Source: Bradyrhizobium sp. Gha
GTDB lineage: Bacteria > Pseudomonadota > Alphaproteobacteria > Rhizobiales > Xanthobacteraceae
DNA: 64,000 nt
NCBI RefSeq assembly: GCF_900113735.1
Contig: NZ_FOQM01000025.1
Span: 1-64,000, forward strand
Reading direction: 5' to 3'
The notes under the pieces were generated by a model. It did not search any database. It saw only the letters and a program-made list of their open reading frames with translations, and was not told the origin of the DNA. The position numbers were made by a program, and so were the translations under genes. Below, piece by piece: positions 27,552 to 36,612 of the stretch (the first letter of the stretch is position 1; the number at the start of each line of letters is the position of its first letter).

Positions 27552-28670
27552 TCAGCTTAGAACGTCAAGATAAATCCGCTCGGCGAACTTGGCCGGATCG
27601 GTGCTTCGCTTCATGACGTTCACTGCCTTGAGTTCATCGGTGTAGAGCAGAAGTTGCTTCTTGAGCGTCGCCCCGACCGGATGAGTGTGGTGAGTATGGC
27701 TGCGATACATGGTGGCGAGATCCTCCACGGATCCTCTCCCGCCGTATCCCGAATAGATTGCCGCGGCATCGGCGGGATCGCTGGCAACCAGGTCTGCCCC
27801 CTCCAGTATCGATCGAGTCAGAGCGGCCGCCACCGGCATTTCGCTTCGGGTGAGGCTGCCGCGTATCGCGAGAACGCAGCAGGTGCGGTCGGCGAATTCA
27901 CCCGTCAAGTTCGTCGCGATCTCGTTGAGTTTGCCTTCCTTGAGCCAGAGGTAGGGCAGCGGATCTATCTCGGCTAGCGCCTGCACTTCGCCCTTGTCGA
28001 CGGCAAGAGCGAGCAGATTGGCCGGGTACTGGCGCCACTCTACCTCTTGGGCCGGGTCGATACCCTTTTTGGCGAGGTAGATCGAAAAGAAGTTCTTCGC
28101 TGGGCTCGCCTGATCGCTAATCCCGATAGCCTTGCCGCGCAGGGACTCCAGGCTGTCAATATTCGCTGTCTTGGAGCCGAGGAGCCGGATGCAGCCGCCG
28201 TGCACACCCGCAGTGATCCGAACGTCGAAACCTTGCTCCAAAGGTTTGAGCCAGCGAAGGGCCAATCCCAAACCGGCATCCGCCTTGCCAGTTGCAATCG
28301 CCTCCAACAACTGGTCGGTGGAACCGCCGAAATTGACGAACTCGACACCGATGTTGTGCTTGGCGAAGATACCCCGCTCCTTTGCGACTGCCGCAGCGAC
28401 CGTGCACGCCGCGTTCGCGTTCCAAGCGAGTTTGAGTTGGCGAGGTGGGCCCTGCAGCTCTTCACCATTCGCAGCGGTGCGGCAAATAAAAGGCTCGCCG
28501 GGAATATAAGACAGCGATCCAGTCCCGGATGCCGTTAGCGCACGAGCCGCTCCGAACATCCCTGGCGCCGCGGCGCCGAGAGTGCCCATTAAGGTGAGCA
28601 CCGTGCGGCGGGAGAAGGCGCTTCGCTTCGCCTCGGGTAGACCTTTCGTTGAGTTGTCGCGCTTTTCCAT
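27552..28670 (-). CDS. ABC transporter substrate-binding protein (SsuA/NMT1-like), Tat-exported
   Basis: This 372-aa protein begins with a twin-arginine signal (AFSRRTVLTLMGTLGAAAPG). The mature region has the NMT1/SsuA features QLKLAWNANAACTVAAAVAK, GVEFVNFGGSTDQLLEAIAT and GKADAGLGLALRWL, then LRGKAIGISDQASPAKNFFS. It should bind its ligand in the periplasm after folded export. An unusual insert, SLSYIPGEPFICRTAANGEE, precedes the ligand-binding fold. It heads the three-gene transporter operon; no sulfonate monooxygenase is adjacent, so the substrate class is open. Confidence 0.9.
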   Translation of the reverse strand: MEKRDNSTKGLPEAKRSAFSRRTVLTLMGTLGAAAPGMFGAARALTASGTGSLSYIPGEPFICRTAANGEELQGPPRQLKLAWNANAACTVAAAVAKERGIFAKHNIGVEFVNFGGSTDQLLEAIATGKADAGLGLALRWLKPLEQGFDVRITAGVHGGCIRLLGSKTANIDSLESLRGKAIGISDQASPAKNFFSIYLAKKGIDPAQEVEWRQYPANLLALAVDKGEVQALAEIDPLPYLWLKEGKLNEIATNLTGEFADRTCCVLAIRGSLTRSEMPVAAALTRSILEGADLVASDPADAAAIYSGYGGRGSVEDLATMYRSHTHHTHPVGATLKKQLLLYTDELKAVNVMKRSTDPAKFAERIYLDVLS

Positions 28671-29152
28671 GATGTCGCTCCCAAACTCGCGTGTGAGTGG
28701 AAGATTGGAACGGGTGCACTTCGCGGGGCCCTACCTCACCTCTTCGTGGGCATCATCCGAGCCCGCCTGCTACACAGGTGAAGGCGTTCACATTAACCCA
28801 AAAAATTGCGAGGAGGTAGCGGTGCGGTGATTAAGGCTCTTGTCAACCGTGTTGACCTACACACTGCGATTTGGTCGCGCTACGCGAGTAGATGATCAAT
28901 ATTCGGGTCGAGCGCACGCTCCAGCATGGTGCTTGCGTTGCGCGAATTGAACGACGCCTAGATCATCATGCAGGATAGGTGAACCTCCCAGTGCGAAGTC
29001 CTGCATGCTATGGAATAGTCGGCTGGTCGCAGCAGAACCGAAGCTACTGGTTAGGCTTTGCGCATTTTGCCTCATCGGCTTCCCGCTTTGCTTGCTTGAT
29101 CCCGGGAATGCCATCAACGTTGCACCGGGGGACATACTTACGAGGACGCCGC
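28671..29152. other. Intergenic region upstream of the SsuABC-type operon
   Basis: About 480 bases that should hold the minus-strand promoter of the transporter operon and the plus-strand promoter of the YdhR-like gene. I see no clear operator, RNA gene or coding frame. Confidence 0.35.
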
Positions 29153-29482
29153 ATGATTATCGCCCTTGTACGATACAAGCTGCCGCCGCAGATCGACTGC
29201 GCCGCGTGTCGTGAGCACTTTCACACGATCGCACCCAACTTCCGCAAGGTGACGGGGCTGATCAGCAAGCACTTCATCTGGTCTGAAGGCGGCTGGGCCG
29301 GCGGGGTGTACCAATGGGAGCGCATCGAGGACGCCAAGGCGTTCTACACCGGGCCGTGGCTCGAGGGCATCATCAAACGCTACGGCATGAAGCCGCAGAT
29401 CGATTTTTGCGAGGTCTTTGCGGTGACAGACAACACGTGCGGCAAGGTTGAGCTGTTCAAGGAGACCGTTGGCTCCAATTGA
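29153..29482 (+). CDS. YdhR-like ferredoxin-fold monooxygenase family protein (109 aa)
   Basis: The ATG at 29153 has a GAGGA site. The protein reads MIIALVRYKLPPQIDCAACR, then FHTIAPNFRKVTGLISKHFI, GGWAGGVYQWERIEDAKAFY and WLEGIIKRYGMKPQIDFCEV. This is the alpha/beta ferredoxin-like dimeric fold of YdhR/ABM-type proteins, where YQWxxxEDAKAFYxGPW is the recurring block. Members are often annotated as putative mono-oxygenases; no cofactor site is obvious and activity is unproven. Stand-alone gene. Confidence 0.75.
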   Translation: MIIALVRYKLPPQIDCAACREHFHTIAPNFRKVTGLISKHFIWSEGGWAGGVYQWERIEDAKAFYTGPWLEGIIKRYGMKPQIDFCEVFAVTDNTCGKVELFKETVGSN

Positions 29483-29847
29483 CCCCTGAGCTGATCTCGC
29501 TGATCTGCTGTGCTAGCGCGTAGAGGTGGCGGTCCGTCGGGCAGGCGAACGCCGGTGCTCGCTTCCGCCTGTAGGGCGAGCTCTTGGCGCAATCCGGCAC
29601 GCCGCAGGCTACGACCGCGACGCGCGGTGTCGTGGTGGCGGTTGCTCAACGTCGCGGACGTCAGCTTCGGATAACCAAGCGGAAATCTTACGATCAGTCA
29701 GAGCACTGCCGCTCGCAACCCACCTCCGACATGGCGACGTGTGTCGTCGCGCAACCGGTTAACTCGACTTTACCTGCATTAAAGCCTGCAAGCTGACGTT
29801 CGCCGCCGTGCCGCTGGTCTCAAGTCGAGTCGGCAGTTCTGGTGGAT
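29483..29847. other. Intergenic stretch, nothing recognised
   Basis: About 365 bases without a supportable ORF, RNA or regulatory motif. Confidence 0.3.
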
Positions 29848-30015
29848 ATGCGTGAACTTAGGCACCGGCTGCTAAAAGATTTGCAGGCTGCGTCCGGCTT
29901 CGAGTTACGTCAGGCGCTGAAGCAGGTTCATGAGGATCTGCGAGTAATCGAGCAAGGGCTAGAGCTACTCCGACTAGCGCGGCATTGGGTTGGTGCTTCA
30001 CTGAAGTCAGACTGA
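29848..30015 (+). CDS. Possible small helical protein (55 aa)
   Basis: A short frame, MRELRHRLLKDLQAASGFEL, RQALKQVHEDLRVIEQGLEL, LRLARHWVGASLKSD, with strong helix-forming, coiled-coil-like spacing of leucines. The ribosome site (GGTGG) is weak. It ends nine bases inside the convergent gene at 30007-30207. No homologue is recalled; it could be chance. Confidence 0.3.
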   Translation: MRELRHRLLKDLQAASGFELRQALKQVHEDLRVIEQGLELLRLARHWVGASLKSD

Positions 30016-30207
30016 TGGTCGTCCGCGTCCGTTTGTAGTTCGGGCAACAGGGGGCACCTCGCCGTCTAACCACTGTTGCTCTTCGGCGAGAGCGCGCCAA
30101 GCATCAGCCATACGGCGATACCGAATGCGGCTCGGCTTATCCGTCGCTCTGTCTGCAAGTTGAGTGCAGTTGTCTGCGTTCTCGAGATATTTCTCGGCTT
30201 GTGTCAT
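30007..30207 (-). CDS. Small conserved rhizobial hypothetical protein (66 aa)
   Basis: A GGAGG site precedes the ATG. The sequence MTQAEKYLENADNCTQLADR, PSRIRYRRMADAWRALAEEQ, QWLDGEVPP is of a kind found in many copies in Bradyrhizobium and related genomes: two helices with Asp-Asn-Cys and R(Y)xRMAxAW motifs. It is soluble and of unknown function. It is probably monocistronic. Confidence 0.75.
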   Translation of the reverse strand: MTQAEKYLENADNCTQLADRATDKPSRIRYRRMADAWRALAEEQQWLDGEVPPVARTTNGRGRPSV

Positions 30208-30707
30208 GAGAGAGAAGCCTCCTTACACGCCCTCCTGCTTAGAAGGAGCAAAGCCGCCAGGCGGGGGCTCGACGGCTCGACAGGTGGGCCCGACCCTGTG
30301 GGGAAAGCGCAGTGTGAGGACTGTAGCCTGCAGCGTGCCCGTCGCAACAGAACTCCAGCGTTAAGCTTGATGCCTGCGCTGCGGGTTAAATCTGGAACGC
30401 GCTTGGGCTACGAGGCGCTCGCGAGCAGGGCCACACCGGGCCGCTCTCATTGACTCTCGCCGTCGGTTCCAGGCCGTCCCGTGAGATCAGCTATGGTGTT
30501 GGTGATCGTTACAGTTTTTCCGCCCGCACGCTGAAGGCACCGATAGCAAGAATGCTTTCGATCACGACCGGCAGGACGCATTCTCGAGCGCGAGGAGCCC
30601 GAGCTTGCTCCAGAGATCCATCAACAAACCGCAGCTGATCGCTGGCTTTAGGTTGGGATCACATCCATTACGAATTGATGCTGCACACCTCGAAATGGCC
30701 CGCTACT
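30208..30707. other. Intergenic stretch, nothing recognised
   Basis: About 500 bases between two minus-strand genes. Frames present have no ribosome site or family resemblance. Confidence 0.3.
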
Positions 30708-31565
30708 CTATAACTGCGGACCAGAGAGTCCGACCTCTCGCTCAGCGCGAAGGACATTGCCATAAAGAGTGCTGATCCATTGTCTCCCGCTCGAGGTTAC
30801 ATTCAAATAGCGGATGGCAGTTTGGATGTGCGGTGCAACCTTGGTCCAGTAGAATTGAGGATATTTGTACACCACGTCCGCGGGCGTGGTGTATCCGAGC
30901 GACTTGTTAAGTCCTATCTCCTCGAACTCGTAGAACAGTGCATTTGATTTCTTCATGTAGTTCGGATCGCCGAGCTGACCTATCAGGTCGGCGGCGCGAA
31001 GCAACAAACCTTCCTCTTCGTCAAGATCGTCCTTGAGTTCGTTCGCTGACGCGTCTGCATAAGGAACGCGTGTGTATTCGATGGCTTTGGCAACGCGGGC
31101 GGCGTCAATTCCGTCAACTGCGTCAAGACGCTCCACGGCGAATAGTTTTGAGCGGTCGACATGATAGGGCGCGAGCGCTGCATCGGAGGAGCCGACCGGT
31201 AACTCTACGATTCGGCCAGTACCATCAACTACATAGGCACCGTCCTTGTCTCCGTGGACTAATCCCCGAACGTAGCCAATGTCGTGAAGCAGGCACGCCA
31301 GGATGAAGTGAGCATAGTCGGCAGCCGTCGTCGGCCTAAGAAGGGAGCGTCCGATCAGGATGTCATGCCCTGCCAGTGTGACCAACAAGGTGTGCTCGAC
31401 GTTGTGGTAGAGTGCATCGCTATTACCAATACATTCCAGGGCCAGTTTTGCAGCATAGGGAAGTAATTCCGGCAGGCTGGCGTGGGACGAGCCGAAGCGA
31501 CCACTTGTCTCCGAGATCAGGAACGCACCGAGCGCCTGGGACGTCAGTTCTGGGATTGTTATCAT
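30708..31565 (-). CDS. HD-domain metal-dependent phosphohydrolase family protein
   Basis: A 285-aa protein; the ATG at 31565 is preceded by GAGAGAA at the right distance, unlike the longer frame. The metal site is built from YHNVEHTLLVTLAGHDILIG (His54, His58) and LACLLHDIGYVRGLVHGDKD (His94-Asp95). This is the HD pattern of cyclic-nucleotide phosphodiesterase-like hydrolases. The C-terminal half has LLLRAADLIGQLGDPNYMKK, with a further Asp usual in the family. Substrate unknown; a nucleotide second messenger is possible. Stand-alone gene, intact. Confidence 0.85.
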   Translation of the reverse strand: MITIPELTSQALGAFLISETSGRFGSSHASLPELLPYAAKLALECIGNSDALYHNVEHTLLVTLAGHDILIGRSLLRPTTAADYAHFILACLLHDIGYVRGLVHGDKDGAYVVDGTGRIVELPVGSSDAALAPYHVDRSKLFAVERLDAVDGIDAARVAKAIEYTRVPYADASANELKDDLDEEEGLLLRAADLIGQLGDPNYMKKSNALFYEFEEIGLNKSLGYTTPADVVYKYPQFYWTKVAPHIQTAIRYLNVTSSGRQWISTLYGNVLRAEREVGLSGPQL

Positions 31566-31761
31566 GAGCATTCTCTCACTTCGGTCGCCGAACAGTCGGA
31601 TGGTCTTCTGGCAGGATCGGGAAGGGAGAGGACGACCGAGGTAGTGTGAAGCCAAAGGATGGGTGGTAATTGACTTAGATCAACAGCCGCGATGCTGGAT
31701 TACACTCGTGCCCAGTAGCCCCCCGTCACCGGGATCCACCCTTGCAGAACGCCTGCTGACA

Positions 31762-32325
31762 ATTGCGCGCACGAAAAGCTCGCGCAAAATCTGCACAATG
31801 TCGAGTTCGTCCGTGCTGACATCACGGCACTAAGCTACTCCGATGCTTCATTCGACGCCGTGGTGTCGGTGTTTTCGCTCTTCTTCGTGGCGGATATGGT
31901 CGCTGAGCTTCGCGAACTGTGGCGCGTGCTCCGGCCCGGCGGAAAGCTCGCCATCACCACCTGGGGCCAAGAATGTTCGAGCCTGTTCGGAAGCGTTCTG
32001 GTCGGCGGTGAACGAGTTCCATCCCGATCATGTCGCAACCGTCAGCCCTTGGGAGCGCATCACCCGGCCAGACGCGCTGCGCCAGCTTCTGTCGAAGAGT
32101 GGGATCAGCCGCGCTGAGGTCACCTCGGAAGATGGCCAGCAACGGCTTGGGTCTGTGGAGGATTGGTGGATCATAGCGCTCGGGTCAGGCTACCGCTGGA
32201 CCGTCGAGCAGATGAGCGACGACAAAAGAGCGCGCGTCAAGGGCGCGAACCCGAAGAGGCTGCGGAAGAGGGGCACGACATCAGTCGAGACAAACGTGGT
32301 CTACGCCATCCCGCGGAAGACTTAG
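31762..32325 (+). pseudogene. SAM-dependent methyltransferase, truncated and frameshifted
   Basis: The first recognisable part is EKLAQNLHNVEFVRADITAL then FDAVVSVFSLFFVADMVAEL and LWRVLRPGGKLAITTWG, the second half of a Methyltransf_11 domain. The SAM-binding glycine motif upstream is lost. Near 31970 the frame changes, and the tail continues FWSAVNEFHPDHVATVSPWE, RITRPDALRQLLSKSGISRA and GSVEDWWIIALGSGYRWTVE to a stop at 32325. It is not functional. Confidence 0.8.
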
Positions 32326-32882
32326 CATCGATGCGGCTCAAGGTAGAGTAGCCAAAGCAATCGGTCTCTGGTTTCTTCTTTTGGACCATCGCTGCCGCAT
32401 CCCACGGTCGAGGATATGTCGGCTGTCAGAGTCAGCCGGGCCTAACTTAAGTCGTGCCAAATCGTCGCGATTGAGCCAAGCGGGATTGAGTCGCACTGAT
32501 CGGACCGGACCAAATGCCGGCAATGATGAGGATCGCGAACGAGACGAGGACGGCCCCGGCGCGGCATTTATGTGCGATCCCCCGACACAGCGGCTTTCTC
32601 GCGGAGCCAAAATTGTGGTCCTCAGATCACCTCGCTTTATTCCGAGCCGGCTTACAACATGGGGCATGGTGTCGAGGCGCAGCAATCATGCCTACCGCAC
32701 CGTGCGGCGAGATCCGACATGTTCATAACCGGCGTCAGATCATAGCCTAGAACGGGGAGCGTCATCTCGGCCGCTACTCTTAAGGAAGCCTGTCGCTCTC
32801 AATTCGGGGGCTCGATCGTGCCAAACGGATACTGACAATCCCGGCAGGGGCAGACCGAGACCCCTCGGGGTCGATAATCGAC
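32326..32882. other. Intergenic stretch, nothing recognised
   Basis: About 560 bases, partly AT-richer than the genes around it. No supportable ORF or RNA. Confidence 0.3.
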
Positions 32883-33974
32883 TCAGAGGTAGAATTTATC
32901 GATGTCTACCGTCGACTCGACGCCCAGTTTGGCGAAGTGTTTCGCGAGCCAGTCGCCCGCACATTTTCGCCCCTGGTCGCGAAGAAAAATGAGAAAGTTC
33001 CAATCGGCGTTATACTTGCTTGTGGGACTAAGTGCACCCATGAATTCATCATCGGCGATGCTGTGGATCAGCACACGCTTGAGCCCTCCATCGACTCGTT
33101 TTTGTGTGACAAGCTTGGTGACGAAACTGACCGCCCGCATCTCCCGCATCAGCGACGAATTGAAGCTGATCTCGTTGATGCGGTTCAAAATATCGACAGC
33201 GGCGCGCGGCACCTCAGTACGAATCAGCGGATTGATATGAACGATGACAATGTCGGTACTGTTGCAGTTGTAGATCAGCGGGAAGAGCGCCGGGTTTCCC
33301 ATATAGCCGCCGTCCCAATAAGCTTCCCCGTCGATCTCTACCGCGTGAAACATCGTGGGAAGACATGCCGAAGCCATCACGGCAGAGATTGAAATTTCCT
33401 TTCCGGCGAAGACCTTTATCTTGCCAGTACGGACATTTGTCGCAGAGAGGAAGAGCTTGACCGGACAGTCCGGACGCCCCAACACGTCAAAATCGATCGA
33501 TTGCTCGACCACTTCACGAAGCGGGTTATAGTCTGAAGGGTTGAACTCATATGGCGATAGGACGCGCGTCACGAACCCCATAAGAGAGAAAGCAGGCGAC
33601 CAGGCCAGCTTGTGATCCCCCAGCATTTGATCGATGAAACTTGGCTGCAACGGTCCCAACTTGGCCGCGTCGCTGACGCGCTTCCAATAGTCCGTAAGCG
33701 CTTTGCGTGCCCCTTCGCGACCGCCGATCGCAAGCCCATAGGCAAAGACCGCCGCGTTCATTGCTCCGGCGCTGGTTGCACTGAGCCCCTCGAACGCTAG
33801 GTCTTTCTCGTCCAGGAATCGGTCGAGTACACCCCAGGTAAACGCACCATGCGCTCCGCCCCCCTGGAGGGCCAGATTGGTGGTCCGGACCAGGTTTGAG
33901 AATGCCGGTTCGTGACCGGCTCTCCCAGGGGCCCCAGGCGTTTCAGCCGACTTGTGCTCCGAAGTTTCTTCCAT
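32883..33974 (-). CDS. Patatin-like phospholipase
   Basis: A 363-aa protein with the patatin hallmarks. The oxyanion glycine stretch is LALQGGGAHGAFTWGVLDRF. The nucleophile elbow GLSATSAGAMNAAVFAYG has Ser68, with Ala in place of the first Gly of GxSxG. The dyad aspartate is in EAYWDGGYMGNPALF (Asp221). Patatins are lipid acyl hydrolases. The C-terminal 150 residues (INEISFNSSLMREMRAVSFV) match the bacterial group often found near polyhydroxybutyrate or fatty-acid genes. The start is uncertain: in-frame ATGs lie at 34073, 33998 and 33974; I chose the last because an AGGG site precedes it and the extra residues look non-conserved. Single gene. Confidence 0.88.
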   Translation of the reverse strand: MEETSEHKSAETPGAPGRAGHEPAFSNLVRTTNLALQGGGAHGAFTWGVLDRFLDEKDLAFEGLSATSAGAMNAAVFAYGLAIGGREGARKALTDYWKRVSDAAKLGPLQPSFIDQMLGDHKLAWSPAFSLMGFVTRVLSPYEFNPSDYNPLREVVEQSIDFDVLGRPDCPVKLFLSATNVRTGKIKVFAGKEISISAVMASACLPTMFHAVEIDGEAYWDGGYMGNPALFPLIYNCNSTDIVIVHINPLIRTEVPRAAVDILNRINEISFNSSLMREMRAVSFVTKLVTQKRVDGGLKRVLIHSIADDEFMGALSPTSKYNADWNFLIFLRDQGRKCAGDWLAKHFAKLGVESTVDIDKFYL

Positions 33975-34109
33975 TGCCGTAACCCTGATCGCCCGCATGC
34001 ACAAAGCATTCAATAACAACGATTGCAGGTGCGGAAACTTATGTCGATCGACGTCAGTCACATGATCGTTCATACCACAAATAGAGGGCAGCTGACGCGA
34101 CGCTCGCCC

Positions 34110-34978
34110 ATATTTTTCAGAGTCGGAAGCCGACAGGCGATCCCGGCGCCGCGGCTGGCACCGCTGGTTTGCCGGCGATCTGCATCGATGCGTGCCATGC
34201 TAAAGCGGCGCTTGACATAGCGGCGAACAAGACGGACGCGAATGACGCCGATGGTCTGGCGCAGCTCGTTGGAAGTCGGGTTCTTTCGTGAGGTGCGCGT
34301 GAAGGAATTCGACAGTATGCTGACACGCACGCTTGTCGCGGCGCGACGCGGCTTGTCCGGATCACTACCGAGCTCTCCAATTAGATCCGCGGTGTCATGA
34401 AGACGTTCGGTCTGCTGGTTCCCGCCGGAAAGGGAAGCACCTTCGAGAAGAACGTCCGGACCCTTCTTTGCCAATCAGGACGGACTTGCATCGATCGTGC
34501 TTCCGATGCTGGAAGCCTGGCGTGGCATTCGCATCCGCGCCGCCGAACTCGGACGCCAGTTGGTCCGGGAAGCGCGCCGGAGTGAGGCTTGCCGCATCCT
34601 TATGTCTATTCCCGGCATCGGTGCGATCACCGCAACCGCCTTCACAACAGCCATTGAGAGGCCGGACAACTTCAGGAATCTGTTGGCGCCTGGATCGGCC
34701 TGACAACGCGCCGCTACCAATCCGGAGAAGTCGATTATGACGGCCATATATCCCGACGTGGCGTCCACCATTTGCGAGGGCTTCTGTACGAAGCGGCTGC
34801 GGTCATTCTGACGCGCAGCTCAACCGACAGCACTCTGCGAACCTGGGGCCTGTAGCTCCGGGAGAGGATCGGCTACAAAAGAGCCGCCGTGGCCGTGGCG
34901 CGCAAACTGGCGGTGATAATGCATACGATGCTTAAAACCGGCGAGCTGTTTAATCCGAATGCCGGAGCTGCCGCATAA
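34110..34978 (+). pseudogene. IS110 family transposase, decayed
   Basis: All main parts of an IS110-type (DEDD) transposase can be recovered across several frames. These include PAICIDACHAKAALDIAANK with TDANDADGLAQLV, FFREVRVKEFDSMLTRTLVA, and MKTFGLLVPAGKGSTFEKNV. Then come LPMLEAWRGIRIRAAELGRQ, RILMSIPGIGAITATAFTTA, and the last block WIGLTTRRYQSGEVDYDGHI ... RGLLYEAAAVILTRS ... LAVIMHTMLKTGELFNPN. At least three frame changes plus an in-frame stop (after LRTWGL) inactivate it. IS110 elements lack obvious inverted repeats, so element ends were not defined. Confidence 0.85.
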
Positions 34979-35411
34979 GTCCGGATAGCGTTCCGAACCT
35001 GAACGCCTAAGGCGCCCCTGCCTAGGCGTGAGCCGAGCCATTCCGCTGATGCTGTTGCACTGCTGACTCAACAAAGTGCGTCGTCCACATTGAAGGCTCG
35101 TCCCGCGAAGCTCCATTATGCGGCGGCTGATGCCGACCGCGAAGACAAAACCCGGCAGTGTCTCCTCAGCGATTAGATGCTTGACGCCCCGGTAGCGACT
35201 AGACAAAAGCATCAATTCCGGACAAGGGCTACAGGACTTTTCGCAAAAAATGCAGTCACGTTGACCTTATTCGAGTGCACGATCCAATGAACCTTTGCAG
35301 GTTTTTTCCCGACCCATAGTGAACAGCTTCACACAAACCATCCGGGGCCAGGGCTAGGCTGAGTATGGAATTCGAGTTGGGAATACCTCTAATTCAAAAA
35401 GGGTAAGTCCC
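34979..35411. other. Intergenic region upstream of the small secreted protein gene
   Basis: About 430 bases. The last 200 are AT-richer and should contain the promoter of the gene at 35412. No specific operator was identified. Confidence 0.35.
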
Positions 35412-35756
35412 ATGAAAATTCTGTCCCTAATGGTAACCGCCATTGCTGCCTTCGGTGCAACCAATCGCGCCGACGCGTACGCATTACGCCTTCCAACTTT
35501 TGAACTTGCGGGCTTTCCGATCTCCCAGCATCAAGTAGCCGTGCTGGGCTCGGCCCAAGTGGAGGAGAGCGCGGTTAGGCCGACGCTAATGTTGGAAGGT
35601 ATGCCGGCCTCTCCCCATCAGATCGCGGTTCTGACGCCACGTGCGAAAACACTGAAAATTGCCGAGGCTTCACTGGATCTCAGTCAACTTTCGGTTGGTC
35701 TGACAAGATCTAGCTCGCAGAGAAGCTCTGGGCAGGCGTTGTGCGCCTCTGAGTAA
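35412..35756 (+). CDS. Small exported protein with duplicated GxPxSxHQxAVL motif (114 aa)
   Basis: A signal peptide (MKILSLMVTAIAAFGATNRA, cleaved after ADA) leads a mature chain with two copies of a motif: LAGFPISQHQVAVLGSAQ and LEGMPASPHQIAVLTPRA. The copies start 42 residues apart. This pattern recurs in small Bradyrhizobium exported proteins of unknown function. A GGGTAAG ribosome site is present. The His-Gln pair in each repeat could be a binding element, which is inference. Confidence 0.7.
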   Translation: MKILSLMVTAIAAFGATNRADAYALRLPTFELAGFPISQHQVAVLGSAQVEESAVRPTLMLEGMPASPHQIAVLTPRAKTLKIAEASLDLSQLSVGLTRSSSQRSSGQALCASE

Positions 35757-35889
35757 TCTTCACGGCGTCAAGCAGAAAATCCTGCGGGCGAAACGCTTTT
35801 TACCGGTTGTCAGGAAGCAGGACCAATTCACTCTTGATGGAAACTTTCGGAATTTATGGCCGATCCAACTAATTCCAAGGAGCTTTTCC

Positions 35890-36129
35890 ATGGATTATTT
35901 TAGTGAGGATTCCGCACACATCACCAATGGTTTTTCAACAAACGAACCTGCTGCAAGCACTCACGAAGACAGGATGACTCACAAGCGTTGGACTAAAGCC
36001 GTGCTGGGCTTCTATGGCTGCTTGTTCTTGGTTGGCGGGACCGCGATTGGTGTCCACCAGCGCATGACCACGTCAAGCGGCATAGAACAGCATGCCACCT
36101 TGCGCACCGACATTCGATCTAGCCACTAA
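35890..36129 (+). CDS. Small single-pass membrane protein (79 aa)
   Basis: A good AAGGAG site lies before the ATG. The first 35 residues are polar (YFSEDSAHITNGFSTNEPAA). One membrane helix (AVLGFYGCLFLVGGTAIGVH) follows, then a short polar tail. It belongs with the neighbouring small exported proteins as a set of envelope-associated hypothetical genes. Function unknown. Confidence 0.6.
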   Translation: MDYFSEDSAHITNGFSTNEPAASTHEDRMTHKRWTKAVLGFYGCLFLVGGTAIGVHQRMTTSSGIEQHATLRTDIRSSH

Positions 36130-36214
36130 CGTCTGCCGCAGTTCACAAGTAAGGAGCGACTCGCCGTCATCTCGGCGCGCTTTTATCGCGCGCGAAACTC
36201 GAAGGAGTTAGGTT

Positions 36215-36307
36215 ATGGCAACCACCGCATATACTCACACAGCGTCGTCAGCGCAGGCGACACGAGACTACGAAGGATGGATCACTGCTGGTTATGGCAT
36301 TTTGTGA
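36215..36307 (+). pseudogene. Short membrane protein ORF cut by a TGA
   Basis: A perfect AAGGAG site precedes MATTAYTHTASSAQATRDYE, GWITAGYGIL, then TGA. Reading past the TGA gives AIALVALSLRRAVQETARLP, which would complete a membrane helix. A TGG-to-TGA change therefore looks likely. It could instead be a genuine 30-aa peptide. Confidence 0.4.
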
Positions 36308-36612
36308 GCAATCGCGCTGGTTGCGCTCTCTTTACGTCGGGCGGTCCAGGAGACGGCGAGGCTGCCCTCGCCATGAGGGCGGCTATGCCTTGATATGAGT
36401 CGCTCGATCCGGGGGCTTTCTCATTCTGTATGTAGCTCTCTCGCTTACGTTGGCCGCACGAGGCCAGCTTCAAACGAAATCCGTACCGCGCCCGACCGCA
36501 TCTATGCCACCAGCCAACGTGCCGTAGCTTGGACCTGGTGCCGCCTTCATGAAGTGGCTGGAGGGGGACTCCCTGCCGGTGCCCCGTAACCTGCGAATTA
36601 GGTGGTGCGTCC

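Noticed and set aside
29584..30661. tRNA or small RNA genes in the gene-poor stretches
   Set aside because: No cloverleaf-type arms, CCA-like end or strong hairpin plus T-run found by eye.
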